A DNA stretch of 44,076 nucleotides from Nitrospira sp. (GTDB lineage: Bacteria; Nitrospirota; Nitrospiria; SBBL01; JAADHI01). The stretch lies in contig JALUVJ010000038.1 of NCBI GenBank assembly GCA_027020665.1, positions 1 through 44,076 of the forward strand, written 5' to 3'. Both the position numbers and the translations under genes were made by a program. Positions within the stretch are counted from its first letter, which is position 1. Each line of letters begins with the position of its first letter. This document shows, in pieces, positions 9,754-18,240 of the stretch. A model generated the notes under the pieces. It saw only the letters and a program-made list of their open reading frames with translations, was not told the DNA's origin and did not search any database.

Positions 9754-10434
9754 TTATCGGTGTTTCTTAACCCCGATGCGCCGGCAATAGGCTGTGATCG
9801 GGCATCGGCTGCAAAAGGGGGAAAGCGGTGTGCAAATGTGCTGACCGAAGGGCACGAGCACGTCGTTGTAACGGATCCAGTAGCGTTTCGGCAATTTTTT
9901 TCTCAAAACCCGCTCACTCTCGTCCGGCTGCGTTGTGTTGATATACCCGATGCGGTTTGAAATCCGGTGGACATGAATATCCACGCAGATCGCCGGTTTG
10001 CCAAAACCGATTGCAATGACCAAGTTGGCCGTTTTTCTGCCCACACCCGGAAGCGTCAACAGGGTTTCGAGTGCCTCCGGGACCTTGCCGCCGTATTTTT
10101 CCTCAAGAATGCCTGCAATAGAGCGGATCGACTTGGCTTTGTTTCGGTAAAAAGAGACGGGATATATGGCATTTGCGATTTGTGCTTCGTTTAAGTTTAA
10201 AAGCGTGCGCGGCGTGTCGGCGATGCCAAAAAGACGGGCGGAAGCGGCGGCGGTTGTTTCGTCCCGCGTGCGCAGACTGAGGATGCAGGAAATCAAGACG
10301 AGGAAGGGGTCTTTTGTTGTGTCGGCGATGATGCCGACCACCGGAGGTTTCAGTGAAGTGAGCGTCGCAGTGAGGCGGTCCATGATGAGATCAATCACCT
10401 CATTTGAGGGGTTTTTTGAAGGCGTATTCCGCAT
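9754..10434 (-). CDS. nth: Endonuclease III (HhH-GPD DNA glycosylase/AP lyase with FeS cluster)
   Basis: LISCILSLRTRDETT..., LPGVGRKTANLVIAIGFGKPAICVDIHVHRISNRIG, C-terminal CTPLSPFCSRCPITAYC cluster. Confidence 0.93.
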   Translation of the reverse strand: MRNTPSKNPSNEVIDLIMDRLTATLTSLKPPVVGIIADTTKDPFLVLISCILSLRTRDETTAAASARLFGIADTPRTLLNLNEAQIANAIYPVSFYRNKAKSIRSIAGILEEKYGGKVPEALETLLTLPGVGRKTANLVIAIGFGKPAICVDIHVHRISNRIGYINTTQPDESERVLRKKLPKRYWIRYNDVLVPFGQHICTPLSPFCSRCPITAYCRRIGVKKHR

Positions 10435-10513
10435 GGCGACCTGAGAAAGTACCACAAATTTTTGCACGGGAAAAGTAAAAAAGGGGCGGTTTTCGATTGC
10501 ATCCCTTGACGAT

Positions 10514-10540
10514 CCCAAAAATCAATCGCTGATTTCCGGA
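10514..10540. repeat. Intergenic palindromic repeat copy B (core AAATCAATCGCTGATTT)
   Basis: cccaaaaatca-atcgc-tgatttccgga; shares a 17-nt identical core with copy A. Confidence 0.6.
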
Positions 10541-10578
10541 CAACTCTATTTGCTTCTAACGCCGGGAGACAAAGGCGC

Positions 10579-10607
10579 TTGACATCCCACAGGGGCTTTG
10601 GAATAAT
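10579..10607 (+). promoter_or_regulatory. Candidate sigma70-like promoter for the PDZ gene
   Basis: TTGACA - 17 nt - AATAAT, about 33 nt upstream of start 10640. Confidence 0.5.
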
Positions 10608-10639
10608 CCAAGTCCGCAGGCGCAAAGCAGGGTGAGACC

Positions 10640-11002
10640 GTGAACAAAATTAAAAAACTCTTTTTTGTCGGGCTGCTTGCATTTCAGGGTGTGTCCGGGG
10701 GCTGGTTGGGTATTATGGTGCAGGATCTCACACCGGCGCTTGCGGCCCGTTACGGCATTCATCGCGCCACAGGAGTTGTGGTCAGCCGTGTACAATTTAA
10801 CAGCCCCGCCATGGTCGGCGGGCTCAAAGAAGGGGATGTGCTTATTTCGCTGAATCGTCAAAAAATTCGGGATTCGAAAGCTCTTAAAGAGATTGTCTCG
10901 AGGCTTTCTCCCGGAATGTCCGTTGATGTGATTGTATTACGAGCCCGCCGTGAGAAAACCCTGAAAATTGTGCTGGGCGCGATCCCTCGAGACGCGGTTT
11001 GA
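10640..11002 (+). CDS. Small exported PDZ-domain protein
   Basis: N-terminal hydrophobic segment, then GWLGIMVQDLTPALAARYGIHRATGVVVSRVQFNSPAMVGGLKEGDVLISLNRQKIRDSKALKEIVSRLSPGMSVDVIVLR (PDZ). Confidence 0.85.
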   Translation: MNKIKKLFFVGLLAFQGVSGGWLGIMVQDLTPALAARYGIHRATGVVVSRVQFNSPAMVGGLKEGDVLISLNRQKIRDSKALKEIVSRLSPGMSVDVIVLRARREKTLKIVLGAIPRDAV

Positions 11003-11047
11003 GTGCTTGTCCTGCGTGAGCCGCGCTGCTGATCCGGATAAATCATT

Positions 11048-11182
11048 TTGGCGAAATTCAAAAAAAGAAGAAAAGAAATTGAAAAAAATGTTGTCACCAC
11101 AAACCGCTGGGGATGCGGCATTGTGATTCTTCTATTTATCGGAGTGATCCTGGCGATGATCTTTGCCGGCGCGATGCAATAG
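11048..11182 (+). CDS. Putative 44-aa single-TM protein (TTG start)
   Basis: Manual translation MAKFKKRRKEIEKNVVTTNRWGCGIVILLFIGVILAMIFAGAMQ; basic N-terminus followed by one TM helix; not in ORF track. Confidence 0.4.
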   Translation: MAKFKKRRKEIEKNVVTTNRWGCGIVILLFIGVILAMIFAGAMQ

Positions 11183-11248
11183 TCGAGGATTTTACGTTTT
11201 CGGTTTTTTGAGAAAACTTTGATTTCCCCACCATTACGGAGGAAGGCG

Positions 11249-13771
11249 ATGAAAGGCCCGTCCTTGATCGCGCTTGCCCTTGCCTTCTTGAGCGGTCTTT
11301 TTTTTGGCGAAGCCTTTTCTTTTTTCCCCATCACGCTGACTTGTTTTGTCGCAGGTCTGGTGTTTTTGGAGGCCTTCTTTTTTAAAAGTCGCCTGCTTTC
11401 TCTGAGCGTGTTCTGTTTATGGGCGCTTGGTTTTTTAGTCCATCAATTCGGCGCACTCCCGCAAGGCCCAAAGGCTTTAAAATATTATGCGGATAAAGGT
11501 CGGCATCGGGTCATTGCCGAAGTCTCCGCGCCGCCCCGTTACCGCAAAAAACAGGTTTCGCTTCACATGAAGGCCCTGGCCATTCGCTCTGAAACGGGTG
11601 CGGATGAATTCCGGCCTGTTGACGGGCGCTTTCAGTTGTTTATCCGGGACAAGACTGAGCCCCTGCCTTTTCAATACGGCGACCGGCTTGAGATGACGGT
11701 CAAGCTCCGTCGCACCAATCAGTATCATAATCCGGGATCGTTTTTATATGCGGATTACCGCGAACGCATCGGTTGGCAGGCCACCGCTCGTCTTTCGGGT
11801 TTTCATCAAGTTAAAAAAACGGCTGAAGGCGGTAATGCGCTGCTCAAACAGGTTTATGGCTGGCGTGAGGACATTCGAAAAAAAATCCTGCTTTCGATGG
11901 ATGGAGCAACGGCAGCCATATTGCTTGCGATGGTGATTGGTGAGTCCGGATATTTGGAGGAGGAGCTGCGGGAGACTTATATTGCGGCGGGGATCGCGCA
12001 TTTGTTAGCGGTCTCCGGAACCCACCTTGCTTTCATCTCCCTCTTCATTTTTTTCTGCAGCCGCACTTTGATATTGTGCTTGCCGGAAAAGATATTTTTA
12101 AAATGCACGGTACAAAAGATTCCTTCTCAATGGGCGGCCTTGATGACGGCTTTTGCCGTGAGTTTTTATGCCCTCTTGGCGGGAGGACGCATCGGCACGC
12201 TGCGGGCCTTGGTGATGATTCTGGTGTACCTTTTTTCCATTTGGCTGGGGCGGCGGCGCGATGCAATGACGGGTCTTGCGCTTGCGGCCTTGCTCATCCT
12301 GTTCTTTCAGCCGAGTGCACTTTTTGAAATCTCCTTCCAGCTTTCATTTTCGGCCGTCTTGTCGATGATTCTTTTTCTGAATTGGTGGCAGCGTACAACT
12401 GCCGTGCCGGATTCGCCGGAGGGCTTATTGACTCCCCTTCAGTCTTTTCGCAGGCGGATCAGACAATCCCTGCGCCTCCTCTGTTTGTCGGGCTTCAGTG
12501 CCGCGATCGGGACGGCGCCTTTGACGCTGTATTATTTTCATCAATTCAGTTGGGTGGGCTTTCTTTCAAACTTTTTGCTGACTCCCATTGCAGGCTGGCT
12601 CTTCATTCCTTTTGCGCTGCTCTCCGCCGTTATTGCCCTTTTTATGCCGGGGTTTCCCCTGCCGCAGTGGCACACGGTTCTTTGGGGGACTTTCCACGAT
12701 ATTGTTCGTATTTTTTCCGGTTTTCCGGGGGCGGATTTCCGTTTTGCCTCCCCGCCTCTTGCGCTCGTTGCCCTTTTCTACGGCAGTCTCTTTTTTCTGC
12801 TGGTCACCCAAAAATCCGGAAAAATGCTTTTTGCGACCGTGGCCGGGTTTTTTGCGGTTTTTCTGCTTTGGGGCGGCATCCGGCTGCCGCCGAAAGTACT
12901 TCGTGTGACGTTTTTGGATGTCGGACAAGGGGATGCAAGCTTGGTGGAATTTCCAAGCGGCGAGACGCTTTTGGTGGATGGAGGAAATCGACGTGCGGGC
13001 AAATATGCCGTTGCGCCTTATCTTTGGCAACGTCGCATTCGGGAGATTGATCTGCTCATTGTGAGTCATCCTCAATTTGACCATATGGGCGGACTTCCTT
13101 TTATCCTTCAAAAATTCAAGGTCAAGACTGTTTTGACAAACGGAGGTGGAAAGCCGAACAAGATCCGTCGCAGTTTCCAGACGGCGATAGAGCAAAGCGC
13201 CGTGCGTACAGCCCTGATTGAGCCGGAGCCCTCCGTGCGGAAGATTGCGGGTTGCGATCTTGTTTTTTTTCCGGCCTTTGAAGGGAAAGGGGCTTCACGA
13301 AATGCCTTGAATAATCGCTCCATTGTTTTCAGATTGCATTGCCTTCAAAAAGGCGCGCAGCCCATTTCCTTTCTTTTTACGGGAGATATCGAAGCCGAAC
13401 GGGAAAGGCAATTATTGGCGCGCGGAGTCCCTCTAAAAAGCACGGTTTTGAAGGTGCCGCACCACGGAAGCCGGAGTTCTTCTCGTGCAGGTTTTGTTTC
13501 AGCCGTTTCTCCTAAGATTGCCCTGGTTTCAGTGGGACGGAAAAATCGCTACCGCCACCCGCATCCTTCCATACTCGAAACCTATGAAAAGGCAGGGGTG
13601 TCGACTCTTCGCACGGATCAGGTGGGGGCCGTGGTGATCCAAAGCGGAAACAAAGTCAAGGTCAGGACATTTTTGGGACAATACGGGCGGCGCATTATTT
13701 GGAACAAAACCATCGTTAGGCAGGAACGGGATAATATCGTCAAAATGTTTTCAGGCCTGAACGGATTCTGA
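11249..13771 (+). CDS. comEC: ComEC/Rec2 family DNA-uptake channel with competence and metallo-beta-lactamase-like domains
   Basis: HLLAVSGTHLAFISLFIF, AGGRIGTLRALVMI, FLDVGQGDASLVEFPSGETLLVDGG, VSHPQFDHMGGLPFIL, LKVPHHGSRSSS. Confidence 0.92.
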   Translation: MKGPSLIALALAFLSGLFFGEAFSFFPITLTCFVAGLVFLEAFFFKSRLLSLSVFCLWALGFLVHQFGALPQGPKALKYYADKGRHRVIAEVSAPPRYRKKQVSLHMKALAIRSETGADEFRPVDGRFQLFIRDKTEPLPFQYGDRLEMTVKLRRTNQYHNPGSFLYADYRERIGWQATARLSGFHQVKKTAEGGNALLKQVYGWREDIRKKILLSMDGATAAILLAMVIGESGYLEEELRETYIAAGIAHLLAVSGTHLAFISLFIFFCSRTLILCLPEKIFLKCTVQKIPSQWAALMTAFAVSFYALLAGGRIGTLRALVMILVYLFSIWLGRRRDAMTGLALAALLILFFQPSALFEISFQLSFSAVLSMILFLNWWQRTTAVPDSPEGLLTPLQSFRRRIRQSLRLLCLSGFSAAIGTAPLTLYYFHQFSWVGFLSNFLLTPIAGWLFIPFALLSAVIALFMPGFPLPQWHTVLWGTFHDIVRIFSGFPGADFRFASPPLALVALFYGSLFFLLVTQKSGKMLFATVAGFFAVFLLWGGIRLPPKVLRVTFLDVGQGDASLVEFPSGETLLVDGGNRRAGKYAVAPYLWQRRIREIDLLIVSHPQFDHMGGLPFILQKFKVKTVLTNGGGKPNKIRRSFQTAIEQSAVRTALIEPEPSVRKIAGCDLVFFPAFEGKGASRNALNNRSIVFRLHCLQKGAQPISFLFTGDIEAERERQLLARGVPLKSTVLKVPHHGSRSSSRAGFVSAVSPKIALVSVGRKNRYRHPHPSILETYEKAGVSTLRTDQVGAVVIQSGNKVKVRTFLGQYGRRIIWNKTIVRQERDNIVKMFSGLNGF

Positions 13772-13805
13772 AGGAGATCCCCGAGAAGGCATCGCCCTTC
13801 CGCGT

Positions 13806-13829
13806 CCCAAGATCAATCACCGGTCTTGG
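13806..13829. repeat. Diverged intergenic palindrome copy C
   Basis: cccaagatcaatcaccggtcttgg; aligns with copies A and B with substitutions. Confidence 0.4.
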
Positions 13830-13879
13830 TCAGGACAGGTAAATTGACAGCGGATGGGCCTTTGCCTAAGATAATAGGC

Positions 13880-14326
13880 ATGAAACGCATCAAACCCGTC
13901 GGCATGGCTGCCGTCATCTTTTTGATCTTTGGCCTGTCCGCATATGCGATTTTATCGTCGGATGAAAAAGCCATTCTTTTTCCCAGCGGCGCGGTGATTG
14001 TTGCTGAGCTGGCGGATACCCCGGAAACACGAGAAAAAGGTCTTATGTTTCGTGAAAGTCTTCCTAAAGGGGGGGGCTTGCTGTTTATCTTCGAAGTGGC
14101 AAAACCCTATCGATTTTGGATGAAAAACTGTAAGTTCCCCATCGATATTATCTGGATCAATGAAGCGAAAGAAGTCGTGTATATCGCAAAAGATGCGCCG
14201 CCTTGCACGGGCGACCCTTGTCCAACCTACGGGCCGAAAAATGAAGCGGCTTTGTATGTGCTGGAAGTCGCGGCCGGTTTTTCAGTGAAAGAAGGCGTCA
14301 AAATCGGAACGAAGCTTCAGTTTTAA
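13880..14326 (+). CDS. DUF192 family protein
   Basis: VIVAELADTPETREKGLMFRESLPKGGGLLFIFEVAKPYRFWMKNCKFPIDIIWINEAKEVVYI...ALYVLEVAAGF is characteristic of DUF192. Confidence 0.9.
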   Translation: MKRIKPVGMAAVIFLIFGLSAYAILSSDEKAILFPSGAVIVAELADTPETREKGLMFRESLPKGGGLLFIFEVAKPYRFWMKNCKFPIDIIWINEAKEVVYIAKDAPPCTGDPCPTYGPKNEAALYVLEVAAGFSVKEGVKIGTKLQF

Positions 14327-14350
14327 GGGAGCCTCCTAAATCCCTTTTTG

Positions 14351-14384
14351 CATCCGAAAAATCCCATCTCAGATTTTTCGGATG
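14351..14384. repeat. Perfect 13-bp-stem inverted repeat, palindrome copy D
   Basis: catccgaaaaatc-ccatctca-gatttttcggatg. Confidence 0.55.
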
Positions 14385-14416
14385 CCGATTTCCTTACAAG
14401 CGATTTTTATCGGTTC

Positions 14417-14454
14417 AACCCGCTTCTTTAAAGCGGGTTTTATTTTTTATTTTC
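14417..14454 (+). terminator. Rho-independent terminator after DUF192
   Basis: aacccgctt-cttta-aagcgggtt followed by ttattttttatttt. Confidence 0.8.
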
Positions 14455-14514
14455 ACAAGCAATGCGCTTTAAAAGCGGGCGTGTTCCCTGTGTTTTAAGC
14501 GCCCGGGGCCGCCG

Positions 14515-14542
14515 TTGACGGGTTTAAGCGCAGTGCTATACT
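14515..14542 (+). promoter_or_regulatory. Candidate sigma70-like promoter for porin/PBP/GGDEF-EAL operon
   Basis: TTGACG - 16 nt - TATACT, 45 nt upstream of GTG start at 14587. Confidence 0.55.
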
Positions 14543-14586
14543 GTTATAAACAGACCTCCTTTTGTCTAATTTCAGAGGATAAAGAC

Positions 14587-15726
14587 GTGAATGTTTTTCA
14601 TTTGCGCACGGCGCGATGGGTCTTATTTGTACTCTGTTTTGCTGCGACCGTACCTGCTGAGGCCGTTCGCCTCGGGGCCAGCGATTCCGGGAAGGATCTC
14701 ACGTTTGGGATTAACGGATTTCTCGGTTTTGAATATGCTTACATGGATCAAATGCCCGTGGTTATGGATGAGAACGGCACAGAAGTGATCGGGGCGATGC
14801 CGAGCGTTTCTTTTCTCAAGCTTCAGCACCTCAATCTCTTGGTTTCGGCAGAAAGAGAAAATCTGCGCATACTCATTAATTTTCATTCTCATGATGTCGG
14901 TTTGGCCGGATCGGGGCACGGGGCACAGCGGGAGTCGATTGAAGTTCAGGAAGCCTATGGGGAGTACATTTTTAGGGATTTTGCCAGGATTCGCGCCGGC
15001 TCTTTTTTGGCACCCTTTGGCATCTATAACGATGTGAGATATATCCTGCCTGTCTTTTCCAGTGTGGTTTTGCCTCAGATTTATGATACGCCGAGAAATT
15101 ACAGTGAGGCGACAAGGCCGGGCGAGCCGGTTGAAACCGTTACACCGCTGACCCCGGAGGACGGTAATTTTATGTTTTGGGGAACAACGGGCAAACAGAA
15201 TCTTGATTTTAGCTACCATCTGTATCTTTCGAACGGGACAAACCATAACGGCGGACGTGAAGACCGGGATTTGGGGATTGGCGGCAGGCTTCGCCTTAAT
15301 GCGCGGGACATGTTTAAAATCGGGGGATCTGCCTACACCGTTCATAATAAAGGGGCGCCGGAGGGGCGCGCCCGGCTTTTTGGCGGAGACATTGCGTTTA
15401 GTCCATCGCCTTCAGTTCTGCTTCAAAGCGAATACGTGGTGAATCGTTATGAAAAACGGCGGTCACGCTATTCCTATTATCTGTACGCCGGTTTTCCGCG
15501 GCTTCAGTGGTTGCCCTACCTGCGTTACGATTTTCTCAAGGATCCCGAACACTTGCTCATGAAACGCAAGCAGGAGCGTTATACCGTGGGCCTTACTTAT
15601 CGCTTTAAGCCCAACTTCCATATCAAAGGGGAGGTCCATCATCATCGCATTGTGGATGATACGGGTCTTGCAAGCGACTTGGCGAGTTTTGAGATGTTGC
15701 GCCTTGGACTCATTATGATGTTTTAG
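14587..15726 (+). CDS. Outer-membrane porin-like beta-barrel protein
   Basis: GTG start with signal peptide (VNVFHLRTARWVLFVLCFAATVPAEA), amphipathic beta-strand pattern, RIRAGSFLAPFGIYN porin-like motif, terminal aromatic (LGLIMMF). Confidence 0.75.
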   Translation: MNVFHLRTARWVLFVLCFAATVPAEAVRLGASDSGKDLTFGINGFLGFEYAYMDQMPVVMDENGTEVIGAMPSVSFLKLQHLNLLVSAERENLRILINFHSHDVGLAGSGHGAQRESIEVQEAYGEYIFRDFARIRAGSFLAPFGIYNDVRYILPVFSSVVLPQIYDTPRNYSEATRPGEPVETVTPLTPEDGNFMFWGTTGKQNLDFSYHLYLSNGTNHNGGREDRDLGIGGRLRLNARDMFKIGGSAYTVHNKGAPEGRARLFGGDIAFSPSPSVLLQSEYVVNRYEKRRSRYSYYLYAGFPRLQWLPYLRYDFLKDPEHLLMKRKQERYTVGLTYRFKPNFHIKGEVHHHRIVDDTGLASDLASFEMLRLGLIMMF

Positions 15727-15741
15727 GGGACGACATCTTCC

Positions 15742-16176
15742 ATGATACGCCACATGCTGTTTACATTTTTTTTGCTCCTTGTCCCCTTGGCGGTGCGGGC
15801 TGAAGTTGTCATGGTCGTGCATCCTTCCAATCCGATCACTCATTTAAAGGGCCGGGATATCCAGGCGATTTATTTATTTAAAAAAATCACTTGGAAAAAC
15901 GGGCTTCGTATTGTGCCGATTCATTTGGGGGCGCGAGATGCGCTGCGCGAATCCCTTTCAAAAAAATGGCTGGGCCGCAGTTTAAGGGAAATCGAAAATT
16001 TTTATTTGATGCGTGCGCTTTCCGGACAGGGACAACCCCCGGTCATTTTTGCGAATACGAAAGAAGTGAAGGCCTACCTGAGCCGGACACAAGGCGGGAT
16101 TGCTTACATTGACCGGAAAGATCTTGATGATTCGGTAAAAGCAATCATTGTCGAGGGGCCGGGTGCCGAACAATGA
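15742..16176 (+). CDS. Periplasmic phosphate-binding-protein-like domain protein
   Basis: Signal peptide then VMVVHPSNPITHLKGRDIQAIYLFKKITWKNGLRIVPIHLGARDALRESLSKKWLG...VKAYLSRTQGGIAYID, PstS-like half-domain pattern. Confidence 0.72.
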   Translation: MIRHMLFTFFLLLVPLAVRAEVVMVVHPSNPITHLKGRDIQAIYLFKKITWKNGLRIVPIHLGARDALRESLSKKWLGRSLREIENFYLMRALSGQGQPPVIFANTKEVKAYLSRTQGGIAYIDRKDLDDSVKAIIVEGPGAEQ

Positions 16177-18116
16177 AAACGGGGTCTGGCTTTAGCCTCA
16201 GAACAAAGTTTTTGCTTACCTCGCTTGTGCCCATCCTGGTCATGGTGACGCTCATTGTGAGCCTTTTTGTCATGGAGTTTAACCGCCTGGTTGTTCGGCG
16301 ACAAGTGGACGGACTCTTGATCGTACCCGATATGCTGGAAAATACCATCAGCTCTCCCGATGTCTTGAACTATCGTCATCTCATACAAAACGGCGTTTAC
16401 CTGCTCAACAATCTGCGTAAGGACATTACAAGTATTACGGTTTATGCCTATGAGGATGCGCAATTTCAGGTCATTGCAGCGACAGATCAACAGAAAATGG
16501 GGCAATTGTCCTCCGAACAAGAAGTGATTCCTTTTCAAACAGGACGTTATGTTGTTTCCGAGTACACGGATATTGGACAAAAGATGATGCAATTGGATGC
16601 ACCCGTTTTTTCGGGTGCGCAGCCTGTGGCCGTTGTTTCCATCACGGCGATCATGCCCGTCTATAATACCATGATGGCGTATTTAAGAGGCCTCGTTTTT
16701 TTTATTGCACCTGCCGGCGGCATTCTGCTTTGGATTTTCATATACTTTTCTTTTAAACGTATTTTTTTATCCCGGCTTACGAATCTTTCGGCGGCTTCTA
16801 AGGAGATTTCTGCGGGGAAATGGCCTTCCCTGATTCCCGTGAAATGGCGGGATGAAATGGGGGAGCTTGAGGAAACCTTCAATCAAATGAGTCTTTCCAG
16901 GCAAAAGGCCGAAGAAGCCCTTGAAGAGCAGGCCGTACGTGACGCCCTCACCAAATTGTATAACCGCCGCTATTTCGATATCCGTATCAAAGAGGAAATT
17001 GCAAGGGCGGTCCGAAAGAAAACCCAATTTGCCGTACTCATTTGCGACCTCGATCTTTTTAAAAATATTAATGACAGTCTGGGGCATCAGGCGGGAGATC
17101 ATCTTTTAAAAGAAGTGGCCTGCAGTCTCAAAGCGGCCACCCGCGGGGCGGATCTGCTCTTTCGTTGGGGCGGCGATGAATTTGTGGTGATTTTACCCGA
17201 GTTTTCGGGTGAAGACGGTGCCGTCGGGGTTGCGGACCGCATTAGAAAAGGCGTGCAAAATATCTTCACCGAAGAAGAGGCGAAAATTGACGTGAGTATC
17301 GGCATGTCCTATTTCCCCGAACACGGCAACGATGCTGAGAGCTTGATTCGTGTTGCAGATCGTGCGCTGTACATCGCTAAAAAAGGCGGCGATAAAATCC
17401 ATGTCGGCGAAGAAGAGTTTCATCTGAGTGAAAATACCATCGTAGCGGTTTTTCAGCCCATCGTGGATGTGCGTTCCGGGGTGGCGCTTGCATATGAGGC
17501 CTTAAGCCGTGATCCATCCGGGAAAATGGGGATCCTCCCGCTTTTTAAAAAATACCAGGCCATCGGGCAACTCAGGGAATTGAAAAAACTCTGTTTTAGG
17601 ACACAGCTGGCTGCCGCAAAACGGGAAGGCCTTTCACGGATTTTTATCAATGTTGATTTTGATTTACTGAGCCACTTGGAGGCCTTCCCCATTCCGCCCG
17701 GCCTGGAAATTATCCTTGAAATTTCAGAACTTGAAGCCTTGCATGATATTGAAAGCCATCTCAGTGAGGCTGGGCGTTGGCGAAATTCGGGGTATCAATT
17801 TGCGGTTGACGATTTTGGTGCCGGCTTTGTTTCCCTGTCTTTCCTTTCCCAACTCGTCCCGGAATACATTAAAATTGATCGTTCGGCGATCTTGCGCGCC
17901 GATGCCTCTGATAAATTTAAGCAGTTTTTGTGCGACCTGGTGAAAACCCTGCGGAACTATACAAAAAAAGACATTATTGCGGAGGGCATCGAGACGGAAC
18001 GTGAGCTTGCGATGGTCGAAGAAATCGGCATCCATTTGATCCAAGGGTATTTATTCGGAAAACCCAAAAAACTTGCATATGCTCGAATAGATGAAAGTCA
18101 AAATATCCTATATTGA
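16173..18116 (+). CDS. Membrane HAMP-GGDEF-EAL cyclic-di-GMP enzyme
   Basis: Two TM segments with periplasmic loop; RGADLLFRWGGDEFVVI (I-site RxxD plus GGDEF), YEALSRDPSG, ILEISELEAL, AVDDFGAG, YIKIDRS, IIAEGIETE, IQGYLFGKP. Confidence 0.94.
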   Translation: MKTGSGFSLRTKFLLTSLVPILVMVTLIVSLFVMEFNRLVVRRQVDGLLIVPDMLENTISSPDVLNYRHLIQNGVYLLNNLRKDITSITVYAYEDAQFQVIAATDQQKMGQLSSEQEVIPFQTGRYVVSEYTDIGQKMMQLDAPVFSGAQPVAVVSITAIMPVYNTMMAYLRGLVFFIAPAGGILLWIFIYFSFKRIFLSRLTNLSAASKEISAGKWPSLIPVKWRDEMGELEETFNQMSLSRQKAEEALEEQAVRDALTKLYNRRYFDIRIKEEIARAVRKKTQFAVLICDLDLFKNINDSLGHQAGDHLLKEVACSLKAATRGADLLFRWGGDEFVVILPEFSGEDGAVGVADRIRKGVQNIFTEEEAKIDVSIGMSYFPEHGNDAESLIRVADRALYIAKKGGDKIHVGEEEFHLSENTIVAVFQPIVDVRSGVALAYEALSRDPSGKMGILPLFKKYQAIGQLRELKKLCFRTQLAAAKREGLSRIFINVDFDLLSHLEAFPIPPGLEIILEISELEALHDIESHLSEAGRWRNSGYQFAVDDFGAGFVSLSFLSQLVPEYIKIDRSAILRADASDKFKQFLCDLVKTLRNYTKKDIIAEGIETERELAMVEEIGIHLIQGYLFGKPKKLAYARIDESQNILY

Positions 18117-18240
18117 AATATAAAGGTGCGGATGCACCCGATTCACATCATGCATCTTGTTTGAAATCAAAGCGTCCTCAGGTTTCGCGCTGCGTGTTAA
18201 ATCGGTATAATACGCTTCATCCTCTTGTGGCGGCCTCTGA

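Noticed and set aside
14623-15345. 240-aa minus-strand ORF opposite the porin gene
   Set aside because: No recognisable domain; opposite strand has a signal peptide and coherent beta-barrel pattern with a promoter.
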